NCBI GenBank assembly: GCA_030039695.1
Contig: JASHVB010000254.1
Location: 1-11,019 of the forward strand
Source of the DNA: Acetobacteraceae bacterium
Lineage (GTDB): Bacteria; Pseudomonadota; Alphaproteobacteria; Acetobacterales; Acetobacteraceae
Length of the DNA: 11,019 bases
Reading direction: 5' to 3'
The position numbers were made by a program, and so were the translations under genes. The notes under the pieces were generated by a model, which was not told the origin of the DNA, did no database searches, and worked only from the letters and a program-made list of their open reading frames with translations. Positions 1-6,921 of this stretch are shown here, in pieces. The number at the start of each line of letters is the position of its first letter. The first letter of the stretch is position 1.

Positions 1-120
1 GGGGTCCCTCTGCTCCTAGCGCCCATCGTCGGAGCAAGAGGCGTGCCGCTACTGTCGCACACCTCTCCGGTGAAGCGCGAGCAGTTGCGGAGCGAAATGA
101 TGAAAGAAAGAAACGATTAG
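1..120 (+). CDS. Possible C-terminal end of an upstream gene (partial)
   Basis: Reading frame 1 is open from the first base of the window to a TAG at 118-120, giving 39 residues. They begin with a hydrophobic stretch (GVPLLLAPIVGARGVPLL) and end in a charged helix-like tail (KREQLRSEMMKERND). That shape suits a real protein end. I do not recognise the family. The frame starting at base 3 is also open here and runs on to base 350, so the choice of frame is not secure. If real, the gene lies 129 bases upstream of the deacetylase-family pair and in the same direction, so it could belong to the same transcript. Confidence 0.3.
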   Translation, partial: GVPLLLAPIVGARGVPLLSHTSPVKREQLRSEMMKERND

Positions 121-237
121 CACGCTTGAGCCTCGCGGCTGGACCCGCACAGTTGGTCCGCCTCGTGGCCCAACCGCTCGGTTCGCTGGCCTCTCCCGCT
201 TCGCGGTTTAGGTCTATTAGTATCGCGCCGTCTTCCC

Positions 238-243
238 GGGAGG
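238..243 (+). promoter_or_regulatory. Ribosome binding site of first deacetylase-family gene
   Basis: GGGAGG lies six bases (CCTCGC) before the ATG at 250. This fixes the start and excludes the overlapping frame that begins at 126. Confidence 0.75.
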
Positions 244-249
244 CCTCGC

Positions 250-1161
250 ATGGAACCCGACCTCGTCTCCTATTCACCCATCCTCCACCGTCCGCCCTTG
301 CGTTGGCCGAATGGCGCGCGCGTCGCTGTCTGGGTCGTCCCAAACATTGAGCACTACGAATACCTCCCGAAATTCGTGCGCACGCGCGATCCGTGGCCAC
401 GCTCGCCGCATCCCGACATCCTTGGCTACACCTCGCGCGACTATGGCAACCGGGTCGGCCTGTGGCGCATGTTCCAGGTCACCGACGATTTCGGGATCCG
501 CTGCACCGTCAGCCTCAATATGACGGTGATGCAGCATTATCCGGCGATCTTCGAGGCAATGGAAAAGCGCGGCTGGGAGTACATGTCGCACGGCATCTAT
601 AACACGCGCTACCACTGGGACTTCAGCGCGGACGAAGAACGCGCAGCGATGCAGGAAAGCCGTGCCATCCACCGGCAGCTCACCGGCCGCGAGCAACGCG
701 GATGGTTCAGCCCGGCGATCACCAACACGCTGCGTACTTTCGATCTGGCAGCGGAATGTGGCTACGACTACACGGCCGATCTCTATCACGACGACCAGCC
801 GTTTCCGCTGAATGTGAAGGTGGGCAAGCTGCTGTCGATGCCGTATTCGGTCGACATCAACGACGTGATTCTGCACCGCCGGGGCGAGGAAGTCGGCGCA
901 TTCGTGCAGCAGATCTGCGACTATTTCGATACAGTCTATGACGAAGGCGCCGAGCAAGGCCGCGTGATGTGCATTGCGCTGCATCCTTACTGGGTTGGCC
1001 AGCCGCATCGCATCCGCGTGTTCCGCAGCGCGCTGGAATACATCCTCTCGCACCCCGGCGTCTGGGTGACAACAGCATCGGAAATCGCCGACTGGTATAA
1101 CGCCAATCATCTGCCGGCGATCGAAGCGCATCTCGCTGCCCGGGAGGCGGCCAATGGCTGA
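250..1161 (+). CDS. PuuE-like (allantoinase-type) polysaccharide deacetylase superfamily hydrolase, first of a pair
   Basis: This 303-residue protein has no signal peptide, so it is probably cytoplasmic. It follows the NodB/PuuE fold pattern: a first strand with N-I-E-H-Y-E (residues 32-37), the family motif YGNRVGLWR (65-73), SHG (113-115), an acidic DLYHDDQPF block (177-185) and IALHPYW (242-248). Motif order and length (about 300 residues) match PuuE allantoinase and its relatives more closely than true chitin or peptidoglycan deacetylases. In classical members the metal is held by Asp-His-His. From memory, PuuE has Glu-His-Trp and works without metal. Here the aligned positions appear to be Glu34, His114 and Asn118. 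The last eight bases overlap the next gene, a paralogue. Hydrolysis of a C-N bond in a cyclic or linear amide is a reasonable inference, but the substrate is unknown. An alternative is a diverged carbohydrate deacetylase. The superfamily call is firm; PuuE-type function is tentative. Confidence 0.9.
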   Translation: MEPDLVSYSPILHRPPLRWPNGARVAVWVVPNIEHYEYLPKFVRTRDPWPRSPHPDILGYTSRDYGNRVGLWRMFQVTDDFGIRCTVSLNMTVMQHYPAIFEAMEKRGWEYMSHGIYNTRYHWDFSADEERAAMQESRAIHRQLTGREQRGWFSPAITNTLRTFDLAAECGYDYTADLYHDDQPFPLNVKVGKLLSMPYSVDINDVILHRRGEEVGAFVQQICDYFDTVYDEGAEQGRVMCIALHPYWVGQPHRIRVFRSALEYILSHPGVWVTTASEIADWYNANHLPAIEAHLAAREAANG

Positions 1162-2092
1162 GATTGTACCGTCGAAGATCCCGCCAAGTGACGAACGCCG
1201 TGCACCAGGCATGGACCACGTGCATCACTCATTCCGCGCGTTGCCCGACGCCTCGCGCTTCGCCTGGCCGGACGGTGGGCGCATCGCGTTCACCGTGACG
1301 CTGATGCTGGACCACTGGGAACTCGATCCACCCAAGGATGCCAGCCGCGATCCGCGCATTGTCTCGCCGCTCGGCCATTTCTTTCCCGACTGGCTGACCT
1401 GGAGCCAGCGCGAATACGGTGCACGCGTCGGCATCTTCCGAATCCTCGATGTGCTCGACCGGTTTGCCATCAAGCCGAGCGTCGCACTGGGCTCAGCCGC
1501 CGCGAAACGCTACCCGGAGCTGATCGACGAGCTGATGCGCCGCGATGCCTGCTTCATGGCGCACGGTAGCTTCGCCACGCGGCGCATTACCAGCCGCATG
1601 AGCCAAGCCGACGAGCGTTCCTTCGTCGCCGAGGCGCGCGAGGCGGTGGCCGCCGCTACCGGCGAGACGCCGCTCGGCTGGTGCGGCCAGGATTTTAACG
1701 AATCGGCTGAGACACCGGTGGTGCTGGCCGAAGCCGGCTTCCACTACACCACCGACTGGGCCAACGACGACCGCCCATTTCTGCTGGGTCCCTACGACGG
1801 CAGGCATGTTTTGGTGCTGCCGCCGCAGCCGGAGTGGAACGACCTGGAGTGCATGTGGCTGCGCCGTGTGTCACCGCAGATCTGGGCCGATAGTGTCGCC
1901 GAGGCGTTCGACGTGCTGCACCAGGAAGGCGGGGGCGTGTTCAACCTCACGCTGCATCCGTGGATCGCCGGTCAGGCGCACCGCATCCGCTGGCTGCGCG
2001 ACGCGCTTGGCCGCGCACTGGGCAAGCCGGCAATCTGGCGCACGACGACGGATGAACTGGCCCGGGTGGCACGCCCGCTGCTGGGCGCGTAG
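1154..2092 (+). CDS. PuuE-like polysaccharide deacetylase superfamily hydrolase, second of a pair
   Basis: This 312-residue paralogue of the preceding gene has the same motif order: L-D-H-W-E (residues 52-56), YGARVGIFR (88-96), AHG (136-138), a DWANDDRPF block and TLHPWIAG near the C-terminus. No signal peptide is visible. The ATG at 1154 is preceded by GGGAGG at 1142-1147 with a six-base spacer and overlaps the upstream gene's TGA by eight bases (ATGGCTGA). This indicates one transcript with coupled translation. A second ATG at 1211 would remove 19 residues that look disordered, but it has no better ribosome site. At the presumed active site Asp53 and His137 remain, while the third ligand position (His+4) is Ala141, so a standard metal triad is not possible. 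The protein may be an active variant, a regulatory partner, or one half of a hetero-oligomer with its neighbour. The family call is firm; the activity is unknown. Confidence 0.88.
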   Translation: MAEIVPSKIPPSDERRAPGMDHVHHSFRALPDASRFAWPDGGRIAFTVTLMLDHWELDPPKDASRDPRIVSPLGHFFPDWLTWSQREYGARVGIFRILDVLDRFAIKPSVALGSAAAKRYPELIDELMRRDACFMAHGSFATRRITSRMSQADERSFVAEAREAVAAATGETPLGWCGQDFNESAETPVVLAEAGFHYTTDWANDDRPFLLGPYDGRHVLVLPPQPEWNDLECMWLRRVSPQIWADSVAEAFDVLHQEGGGVFNLTLHPWIAGQAHRIRWLRDALGRALGKPAIWRTTTDELARVARPLLGA

Positions 2093-2117
2093 TCCGCACG
2101 CCGCAAACCGGAGGCCA

Positions 2118-2148
2118 AGAAAAAGGCGGCGGGGAGACCCCCGCCGCC
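2118..2148 (-). terminator. Rho-independent terminator of porin copy 1
   Basis: GGCGGCGGGG at 2125-2134 pairs perfectly with CCCCGCCGCC at 2139-2148 around a four-base loop. Read on the minus strand, the 10-bp GC stem is followed by five T residues (AAAAA at 2120-2124 on the plus strand). It lies about 30 bases past the porin stop. It may also slow plus-strand readthrough from the deacetylase pair, but no T-run follows it in that direction. Confidence 0.9.
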
Positions 2149-2179
2149 CAGTCGGTCGCTAGCTGTTGTTATCCGTCGG

Positions 2180-3640
2180 TCAGAAGCGGACGGACATACC
2201 GGCCGTGAGGACTTGCGCCCAGACCTTGTTGCTGTTCGGGCCATCTTCGTTGGTCAGGAAGTCGAAGCCGTTCTGCGAGTTCTCGCCCCAGGCGTATTCG
2301 GCGATCAGAACCACACCCGGGCCGAGGCCGTACACCGCACCTACGTCGAGACCCCGCGAGGTACGCTCGCCGACGCCAGCCGGACGTGCGATGGCAAGGC
2401 CGTTGTAGTTGTAGTTGAAGTAGTAGGTGCCGATGGTCAGAGGAGCCTGCAGGAACGTGTACCGCGTGCCGACCACCCATGCGACGGCGGAGGAACCACC
2501 ATCCGGTTGCAAGCTCCAGTCGCCGTTGAAGTTACCCCACATCACGTTGCCGGCGATGTTCCACGCATGATTGATCGTGAACTCGGCGCCGATGTCGCCA
2601 ATGCTGAGGCCCTTGTAGTCTTGGGTGACGGTTGGGCTAGAGTTGTTGACCGTGCCGCTGAATGTGTAAACGCCGGACATATCGAAGCCGATCGGACCGA
2701 ACACATTGCGGTAGCGTAGCGCGAGGCTAAGCTCGTTGCGGTACCGGGTTTCGAAGTCACCAGGGTCCTGGGACGACGATTGGGTGGCGCAGCCGACGCC
2801 GCCGTAAGGCTCAGAGCACCCCGAACCGTCAAACGGTGTCGAGTTGTTCGGGGTAAAAGAGATGCCCCCGTCGAAGCCGTCAATCACCGGACTCACGTAG
2901 GTAATGGCCGCCGACATGTAGGCCGGGCCCTCGTCAGCCCACGGCCAGACCGGTGTCACGTTGCTGGGGATGTTCGAGGAGGCAAACGAGATCCAGCCAC
3001 CGATGTCGAAGTTGTCGCTCAGGCCGGTCTCGAACAGGGTCATCGCCTTGATGCCCGTGCCGATGCGCAGGAAGCCCAGCTGATCTTCGCCGATATAGAC
3101 GCTGGCGTGCCGGACATAGAGCGTGTTGTCGGAGGAGTCACCCGAAGCACTCTGGGCAAAGCCGGACGTCGCACTGGTCGTGCTGCCGGTGATGGCCGTG
3201 GTGTTGTTCTCACGGATCTCGGTGAAGGCGCCATACTTGATGCCGTTCTTGGTCTGGCCGTCGATGCCGAGATCGATACGGATCCAGCCGTAGATGCCGA
3301 AGCCCTGCATCTTGTTGCCGGCGTTCGAGGCGGGCGTGCCGTTGGCGTTCTGGCCGCTGAACCACGTCATCATCGGAAACTCGTTCACGAACGAGTTGAT
3401 GCGCATGTTGACGGTGCCGGGTGCGGGTATGGAGAACGGCGCCGCAGTCTCAGTCTCCAATCCCTGGCCGCCCTGGTACGGGCTACCCATTTCCTGGAAA
3501 CCGGACAGCTCCGTGACAAGCCCAGTGCCGGTCGGCGTGTTAGGGTTGCCCTGCATGTCCATGATCCGACCGGCGTAAGCCGACCCTGCCGCCAGGCTCA
3601 GCATTGCCCCTGCGGACAATAGAAGTCTGAGCGATCGCAT
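2180..3640 (-). CDS. Outer-membrane porin, copy 1
   Basis: This is a 486-residue beta-barrel porin. Residues 1-23 form a Sec signal peptide with a hydrophobic core and an A-Y-A cleavage site before Gly24. The mature part is rich in Gly, Asn, Ser and aromatic residues, has alternating strands such as GIYGWIRIDLGI, and ends in Phe486 (MSVRF), the usual signal for outer-membrane assembly by BamA. Cys275 and Cys284 flank a short loop and could form a disulfide. The ATG has GAGGAGG at 3646-3652 with a five-base spacer. The family resembles large porins of GC-rich proteobacteria, which passively admit small solutes; the solute here is not predictable. It has its own terminator, and the intergenic DNA upstream is unlike that of copy 2, so it is probably transcribed separately. 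Substitutions against copy 2 gather at residues 183-205 and 330-343, while residues 344-486 differ at only about three positions. Confidence 0.9.
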   Translation of the reverse strand: MRSLRLLLSAGAMLSLAAGSAYAGRIMDMQGNPNTPTGTGLVTELSGFQEMGSPYQGGQGLETETAAPFSIPAPGTVNMRINSFVNEFPMMTWFSGQNANGTPASNAGNKMQGFGIYGWIRIDLGIDGQTKNGIKYGAFTEIRENNTTAITGSTTSATSGFAQSASGDSSDNTLYVRHASVYIGEDQLGFLRIGTGIKAMTLFETGLSDNFDIGGWISFASSNIPSNVTPVWPWADEGPAYMSAAITYVSPVIDGFDGGISFTPNNSTPFDGSGCSEPYGGVGCATQSSSQDPGDFETRYRNELSLALRYRNVFGPIGFDMSGVYTFSGTVNNSSPTVTQDYKGLSIGDIGAEFTINHAWNIAGNVMWGNFNGDWSLQPDGGSSAVAWVVGTRYTFLQAPLTIGTYYFNYNYNGLAIARPAGVGERTSRGLDVGAVYGLGPGVVLIAEYAWGENSQNGFDFLTNEDGPNSNKVWAQVLTAGMSVRF

Positions 3641-3657
3641 TCTGTCCTCCTCATTGC

Positions 3658-3671
3658 GCCGGGAGCCCGGC
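3658..3671 (-). promoter_or_regulatory. GC-rich hairpin just upstream of the porin 1 ribosome site
   Basis: GCCGGG and CCCGGC form 6-bp arms around two bases, six bases upstream of the Shine-Dalgarno sequence. A two-base loop is too tight for full pairing, so this may be a DNA dyad rather than an RNA hairpin. Copy 2 has a different GC palindrome in the same place. Confidence 0.35.
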
Positions 3672-3807
3672 GGATGTCAGCCCCAGTCGCCGTGCGCCCC
3701 GGACGCGCCCTTGAGGGGAACACACGACCAAGGCGTCAGGGGTGACCGGACTTCGTAGGGGACTGTGGCGCAGCCCGGTGCGGGCGGGCAACGGCTGACG
3801 GAGCCGA

Positions 3808-3855
3808 ATGAGGACTTTCTGAGACACTGTGGCTATTATGCCACTGATGAGGACT
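3808..3855 (-). promoter_or_regulatory. Dyad with a -10-like core, flanked by direct repeats, upstream of porin 1
   Basis: GTGGC TATTAT GCCAC at 3829-3844 is a perfect 5-bp dyad; on the minus strand its centre reads ATAATA, giving CATAAT as a possible -10 box. ATGAGGACT occurs on each side, at 3808-3816 and 3847-3855, 39 bases apart. It lies about 190 bases before the porin 1 start. No convincing -35 box is seen. The stretch 3641-3938 contains no credible gene and otherwise only GC-rich sequence. Confidence 0.4.
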
Positions 3856-3938
3856 GATGGAGGCGGCCGCGCTGCTCCCCGTGCCGCCGCATCAGGCTGC
3901 TGGCGGCTGTCATTGTGAAGCCACGGGTCCACGCAAAC

Positions 3939-3967
3939 AAAAAGGCGGCGGGGAGAACCCCGCCGCC
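3939..3967 (-). terminator. Rho-independent terminator of porin copy 2
   Basis: The same 10-bp stem as behind copy 1 (GGCGGCGGGG at 3944-3953, CCCCGCCGCC at 3958-3967) has loop AGAA and is followed on the minus strand by five T residues (3939-3943 on plus). It lies about 30 bases past the stop at 3999. Confidence 0.9.
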
Positions 3968-3998
3968 CAGCCGGTCGATCGCTGTTGTTATCCGTCGG

Positions 3999-5465
3999 TC
4001 AGAAGCGGACGGACATACCGGCCGTGAGGACCTGCGCCCAGACCTTGTTGCTGTTCGGGCCATCTTCGTTGGTCAGGAAGTCGAAGCCGTTCTGCGAGTT
4101 CTCGCCCCAGGCGTATTCGGCGATCAGAACCACACCCGGGCCGAGGCCGTACACCGCACCTACGTCGAGACCCCGCGACGTACGCGTGCCGACGCCAGCC
4201 GGACGTGCGATGGCAAGGCCGTTGTAGTTATAGTTGAAGTAGTAGGTGCCGATGGTCAGAGGAGCCTGCATGAACGTGTACCGCGTGCCGACCACCCAGG
4301 CGGTGGCGGAGGAACCACCATCCGGTTGCAAGCTCCAGTCGCCGTTGAAGTTACCCCACATCACGTTGCCGGCGATGTTCCACGCATGATTGATCGTGAA
4401 CTCGGCGCCGATGTCGCCAATGCTGAGGCCGTGGTATTGTTGATTCTCACCCGGTTCCGGGTTGGAGTTGTTGACCTTGCCGCTGAATGTGTAAATGCCT
4501 GACATATCGAAGCCGATCGGACCGAACACATTGCGGTAGCGTAGCGCGACGCCAAGCATGTTGCGGTAGCGGGTTTCGTAGTCGCCAGGGTCCTGGGACG
4601 ACGACTGGGTGACGCAGCCGACGCCACCGTAGGGCTCAGAGCACCCCGAACCGTCAAACGGTGTCGAGTTGTTCGGGGTAAACGAGATGCCCCCGTCGAA
4701 GCCGTCAATCACCGGACTCACGTAGGTAATGGCCGCTGACATGTAGGCGGGCCCCTCGTCGGCCCACGGCCAGACCGGCGTCATGTTGCTGGGGATATTC
4801 GAGGAGGCAAACGAGATCCAGCCACCGATGTCGAAGTTGTCGCTCAGGCCCTGCTCGAATAGGGTTTGCGCCAAGAGGGCGGTGCCGATACGCACGAAGC
4901 CCAGCTGATCGGTGCCGAGATAGACGCTCGCATGCCGGACGTAGAGCGTATTGTCGCTCGAGTCACCCGAAGCACTCTGGGCAAATCCGGACGTCGCACT
5001 GCTCACGCCGCCGGTGATGGCCGTGGTGTTGTTCTCACGGATCTGCGTGTAGGCGCCATATTTGATGCCGTTCTTGGTCTGGCCGTCGATGCCGAGATCG
5101 ATACGGATCCAGCCGTAGATGCCGTAACCCTGCATCTTGTTGCCGGCGTTCGAGGCGGGCGTGCCGTTGGCGTTCTGGCCGCTGAACCAGGTCACCATCG
5201 GAAACTCGTTCACGAACGAGTTGATGCGCATATTAACGGTGCCGGGTGCAGGCACGGAGAACGGCACTGCGCTCTCAGTCTCCAATCCCTGGCCACCCGT
5301 ATAGGGGCTACCCATCTCCTGGAAACCAGACAGCTCCGTGACAAGACCGGTGCCGGTCGGCGTCGCCGGGTTGCCCGTCATGTCCATGATCCGTCCAGCG
5401 TAAGCCGACCCTGCCGCTAGGCTCAGCATTGCCCCTGCGGACAATAGAAGTCTGAGCGATCGCAT
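3999..5465 (-). CDS. Outer-membrane porin, copy 2
   Basis: This 488-residue protein is about 90% identical to copy 1 by eye (some 40 substitutions and a two-residue insertion). The signal peptide (residues 1-23, A-Y-A cleavage) is identical, as is the C-terminal VLTAGMSVRF ending in Phe. The ATG follows AGGAGG at 5472-5477 with a six-base spacer. Main differences from copy 1 lie in the segment matching residues 183-205, where a Gly-Ile-Lys becomes Ala-Leu-Leu and a Met becomes Gln, and in one loop where TVTQDYK becomes EPGENQQYH. These would change charge or size at pore or surface sites while leaving the barrel unchanged. Each copy has its own terminator. Copy 2 lies 311 bases downstream of the LysR gene on the same strand, so it could be driven by its own promoter in that gap or partly by readthrough. 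The transported solute is unknown. Confidence 0.9.
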   Translation of the reverse strand: MRSLRLLLSAGAMLSLAAGSAYAGRIMDMTGNPATPTGTGLVTELSGFQEMGSPYTGGQGLETESAVPFSVPAPGTVNMRINSFVNEFPMVTWFSGQNANGTPASNAGNKMQGYGIYGWIRIDLGIDGQTKNGIKYGAYTQIRENNTTAITGGVSSATSGFAQSASGDSSDNTLYVRHASVYLGTDQLGFVRIGTALLAQTLFEQGLSDNFDIGGWISFASSNIPSNMTPVWPWADEGPAYMSAAITYVSPVIDGFDGGISFTPNNSTPFDGSGCSEPYGGVGCVTQSSSQDPGDYETRYRNMLGVALRYRNVFGPIGFDMSGIYTFSGKVNNSNPEPGENQQYHGLSIGDIGAEFTINHAWNIAGNVMWGNFNGDWSLQPDGGSSATAWVVGTRYTFMQAPLTIGTYYFNYNYNGLAIARPAGVGTRTSRGLDVGAVYGLGPGVVLIAEYAWGENSQNGFDFLTNEDGPNSNKVWAQVLTAGMSVRF

Positions 5466-5486
5466 TCACTTCCTCCTCTTTTGTGC

Positions 5487-5498
5487 CGGGCGCGCCCG
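5487..5498 (-). promoter_or_regulatory. 12-bp perfect GC palindrome upstream of the porin 2 ribosome site
   Basis: CGGGCGCGCCCG is fully palindromic and lies about ten bases upstream of the AGGAGG of porin 2, matching the position of the dyad before porin 1. It could be an operator or a 5' leader structure. Confidence 0.35.
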
Positions 5499-5647
5499 AC
5501 AAAACTTGCGGAATCCCACGTTGGTCGGACCGCGAGCGCTTCGTTCCGTCGTGTGCGAAACCGCGCGCATCCCCCGGCGTGACCCGGACCCGCGTGACAC
5601 TATGCGAACAGCATTTGGGAGCGGCAACGTATATTGGCCCAGTGTCG

Positions 5648-5715
5648 GTACAATCACAGTCGATATGGCAAAATTACAACACAATTTCTTGGATAATTAC
5701 TTGCCAACACTTATT
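5648..5715. promoter_or_regulatory. AT-rich island upstream of porin 2 (probable promoter region)
   Basis: Within 5651-5710, 39 of 60 bases are A or T, against a strongly GC-rich background. The block contains AATT at 5672-5675 and 5683-5686 around seven bases. It lies about 180-250 bases upstream of the porin 2 start. I could not pick a clear -35/-10 pair. The rest of 5466-5776 holds no gene. Confidence 0.45.
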
Positions 5716-5716
5716 G

Positions 5717-5740
5717 CTCCGGCGAGGTCACTCGCCAGAG
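5717..5740 (-). other. Hairpin downstream of the LysR gene
   Basis: GGCGAG (5721-5726) pairs with CTCGCC (5731-5736) across GTCA; outer CTC and GAG extend the stem past one C/A mismatch. It lies 37-60 bases beyond the LysR stop. No T-run follows on the minus strand, so it is a weak terminator candidate at best, or an operator. Confidence 0.35.
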
Positions 5741-5746
5741 CACACA

Positions 5747-5757
5747 GTGACTGTCAC
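5747..5757. promoter_or_regulatory. GTGAC/GTCAC dyad between LysR and porin 2
   Basis: GTGAC-T-GTCAC is a perfect dyad with a single central base; a further GTCAC lies at 5727-5731 within the neighbouring hairpin. It could be a regulator site; there is no independent support. Confidence 0.25.
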
Positions 5758-5776
5758 GCGCTATCGGCGCGGGTAG

Positions 5777-6871
5777 TCAGTCGCCGGCCAGCGGCAGTGC
5801 GCGGAACGCTGCGTCCGCAAACGGGACCCGCCAGGGCGCCAAATCCGAAGCCGATATCGCGATGGAATCGTTCGTTTCCGGCCTGGCAATGCGCGCACCC
5901 TTCCACGTGCCGTCTTTCACCAGTGCCATCACCACGTCACGAATCACGTCGACCAAACCGCGCAACTGCGGCTCCGTCGTCGTTTGCCGGAACGCGATCG
6001 CGTGCGTTGCGCACAGCGTCGGTTGTTCGATTGGCCGGAATACCAAGGTGCCACGCGCCAGTTCGTCGCGAACGGCCACACGGGGCAGCACGGTGCAGCC
6101 GTGTAGGCTGCGGACCATCTCTTTGATGAGCGTAAGGCTGTCGACCTGAAACGCCGGTTCGATGCGCACGCCGCGTTGGAATGTCGCACTGGCCAGGCGT
6201 CGCGCAATCCAGTGCTGCGCGCGGGGCAGGATCAGCTGCTGTTCTGCAAGCTCGCGCAGCCGAACCGGCGCATCGCTGCCGGCCACGCGCGAACGCGGTG
6301 CGGCGACGAGACCGAGGTTCTCACTGATCAGCGGCTCGAAACGCAGCGCGTCCAGTTCCGGAGGATCCTGGACCAGCGCGATATCGACCCGGCCGTTGAA
6401 AAGCCACGCTTCCAGCGTGCCGCCGGCTGCCTCTTTCACATCGAGCGCGACGCGTGGCCAGCGACCGCGGAACGCCGCGATCAGCGGCGGCACCAACAGC
6501 GGCGCCACTTCCGCCGGCATGGCCAACGAGACCATGCCCGGGACAGCTTCTTCGACTTCCTGCTGCAGCGGCGCCGCGAGCAGCTGCATGATGGTGTCGA
6601 GGCGGTCGAGCAGGCAGCTGCCTGCAGACGTCAGAGTGACGCCACGCGCGTGGCGGACCAGGAGCTGCGCACCCAGCGTATCTTCCAGCTTACGGATCTG
6701 ATGACTGAGTGTGGGCTGGCTGATCTTTAGTTCCCGCGCTGCGCGTCCGAAATTGCCGCTGCGTGCCAGGCTTGCGAAATAGCGCAACTCACGTAGCTCG
6801 AGGTCCTCGCTGCTTGCGATGGAACGAGAGAGCGCGGACGGCGTGGGCCGATGCGATGTCAGCGCATGCAC
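5777..6871 (-). CDS. LysR-type transcriptional regulator
   Basis: The N-terminal winged helix-turn-helix is unmistakable: LELRELRYFASLARSGNF, then AARELKISQPTLSHQIRKLE, an LLVRHARG wing and LTSAG. It is followed by the linker helix and a two-lobed effector-binding domain. It would bind DNA as a tetramer and respond to a small molecule. No ATG lies in frame upstream of the helix-turn-helix. I chose GTG at 6871 (364 residues) because GGGGAGGG lies about 12 bases before it; TTG at 6898 (373 residues) is open but has no ribosome site. Either leaves 20-30 residues before the usual start of the domain. The C-terminus is also longer than the usual 300-residue family size, by roughly 40 residues after the last domain helix. 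It lies upstream of the two porins on the same strand, so porin 2 is a natural candidate target, but that is inference. Confidence 0.9.
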   Translation of the reverse strand: MHALTSHRPTPSALSRSIASSEDLELRELRYFASLARSGNFGRAARELKISQPTLSHQIRKLEDTLGAQLLVRHARGVTLTSAGSCLLDRLDTIMQLLAAPLQQEVEEAVPGMVSLAMPAEVAPLLVPPLIAAFRGRWPRVALDVKEAAGGTLEAWLFNGRVDIALVQDPPELDALRFEPLISENLGLVAAPRSRVAGSDAPVRLRELAEQQLILPRAQHWIARRLASATFQRGVRIEPAFQVDSLTLIKEMVRSLHGCTVLPRVAVRDELARGTLVFRPIEQPTLCATHAIAFRQTTTEPQLRGLVDVIRDVVMALVKDGTWKGARIARPETNDSIAISASDLAPWRVPFADAAFRALPLAGD

Positions 6872-6921
6872 GGAATACGCAGCCCTCCCCAGACACAACG
6901 CACACTTATGCGTGCGCTAGG

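Larger units (their letters stand above)
2120..5478 (-). repeat. Tandem duplication of a porin gene-plus-terminator cassette
   Basis: Two direct copies, about 2120-3652 and 3939-5478, are highly similar from the Shine-Dalgarno sequence through the coding region, stop codon and terminator hairpin. Offset between copies is about 1.82 kb. The first roughly 180 bases from the stop codon (2180 and 3999 onward) differ at very few positions. The stretches upstream of the ribosome sites (3653-3938 and 5479-5776) show no evident similarity, so the duplicated or converted block ends close to the translation start. Confidence 0.9.

Noticed and set aside
211..225. GGTCTATTAGTATCG resembles the complement of the 3' end region of some 23S rRNAs
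   Set aside because: Only about 15 bases fit and the flanking bases do not continue as rRNA; taken as chance.
126..350. A 74-codon plus-strand frame overlapping the first hydrolase gene
   Set aside because: It overlaps a well-supported gene, is rich in Ser/Arg/Ala without domain signs, and lacks a good ribosome site.
274..1212. A 312-codon minus-strand frame opposite the first hydrolase gene
   Set aside because: It mirrors the GC-rich coding strand, shows no family motifs, and the plus-strand gene has clear conserved motifs and a ribosome site.
2125..2148. The GC hairpin as a terminator for the plus-strand hydrolase pair
   Set aside because: No T-run follows on the plus strand; the T-run is on the minus side, so it belongs to the porin.
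2780..3622. Long plus-strand frames opposite both porins (also 4866-5420)
   Set aside because: Present in both copies only because the porin sequence is duplicated; composition is Arg/Val/Ala-rich with no domain.
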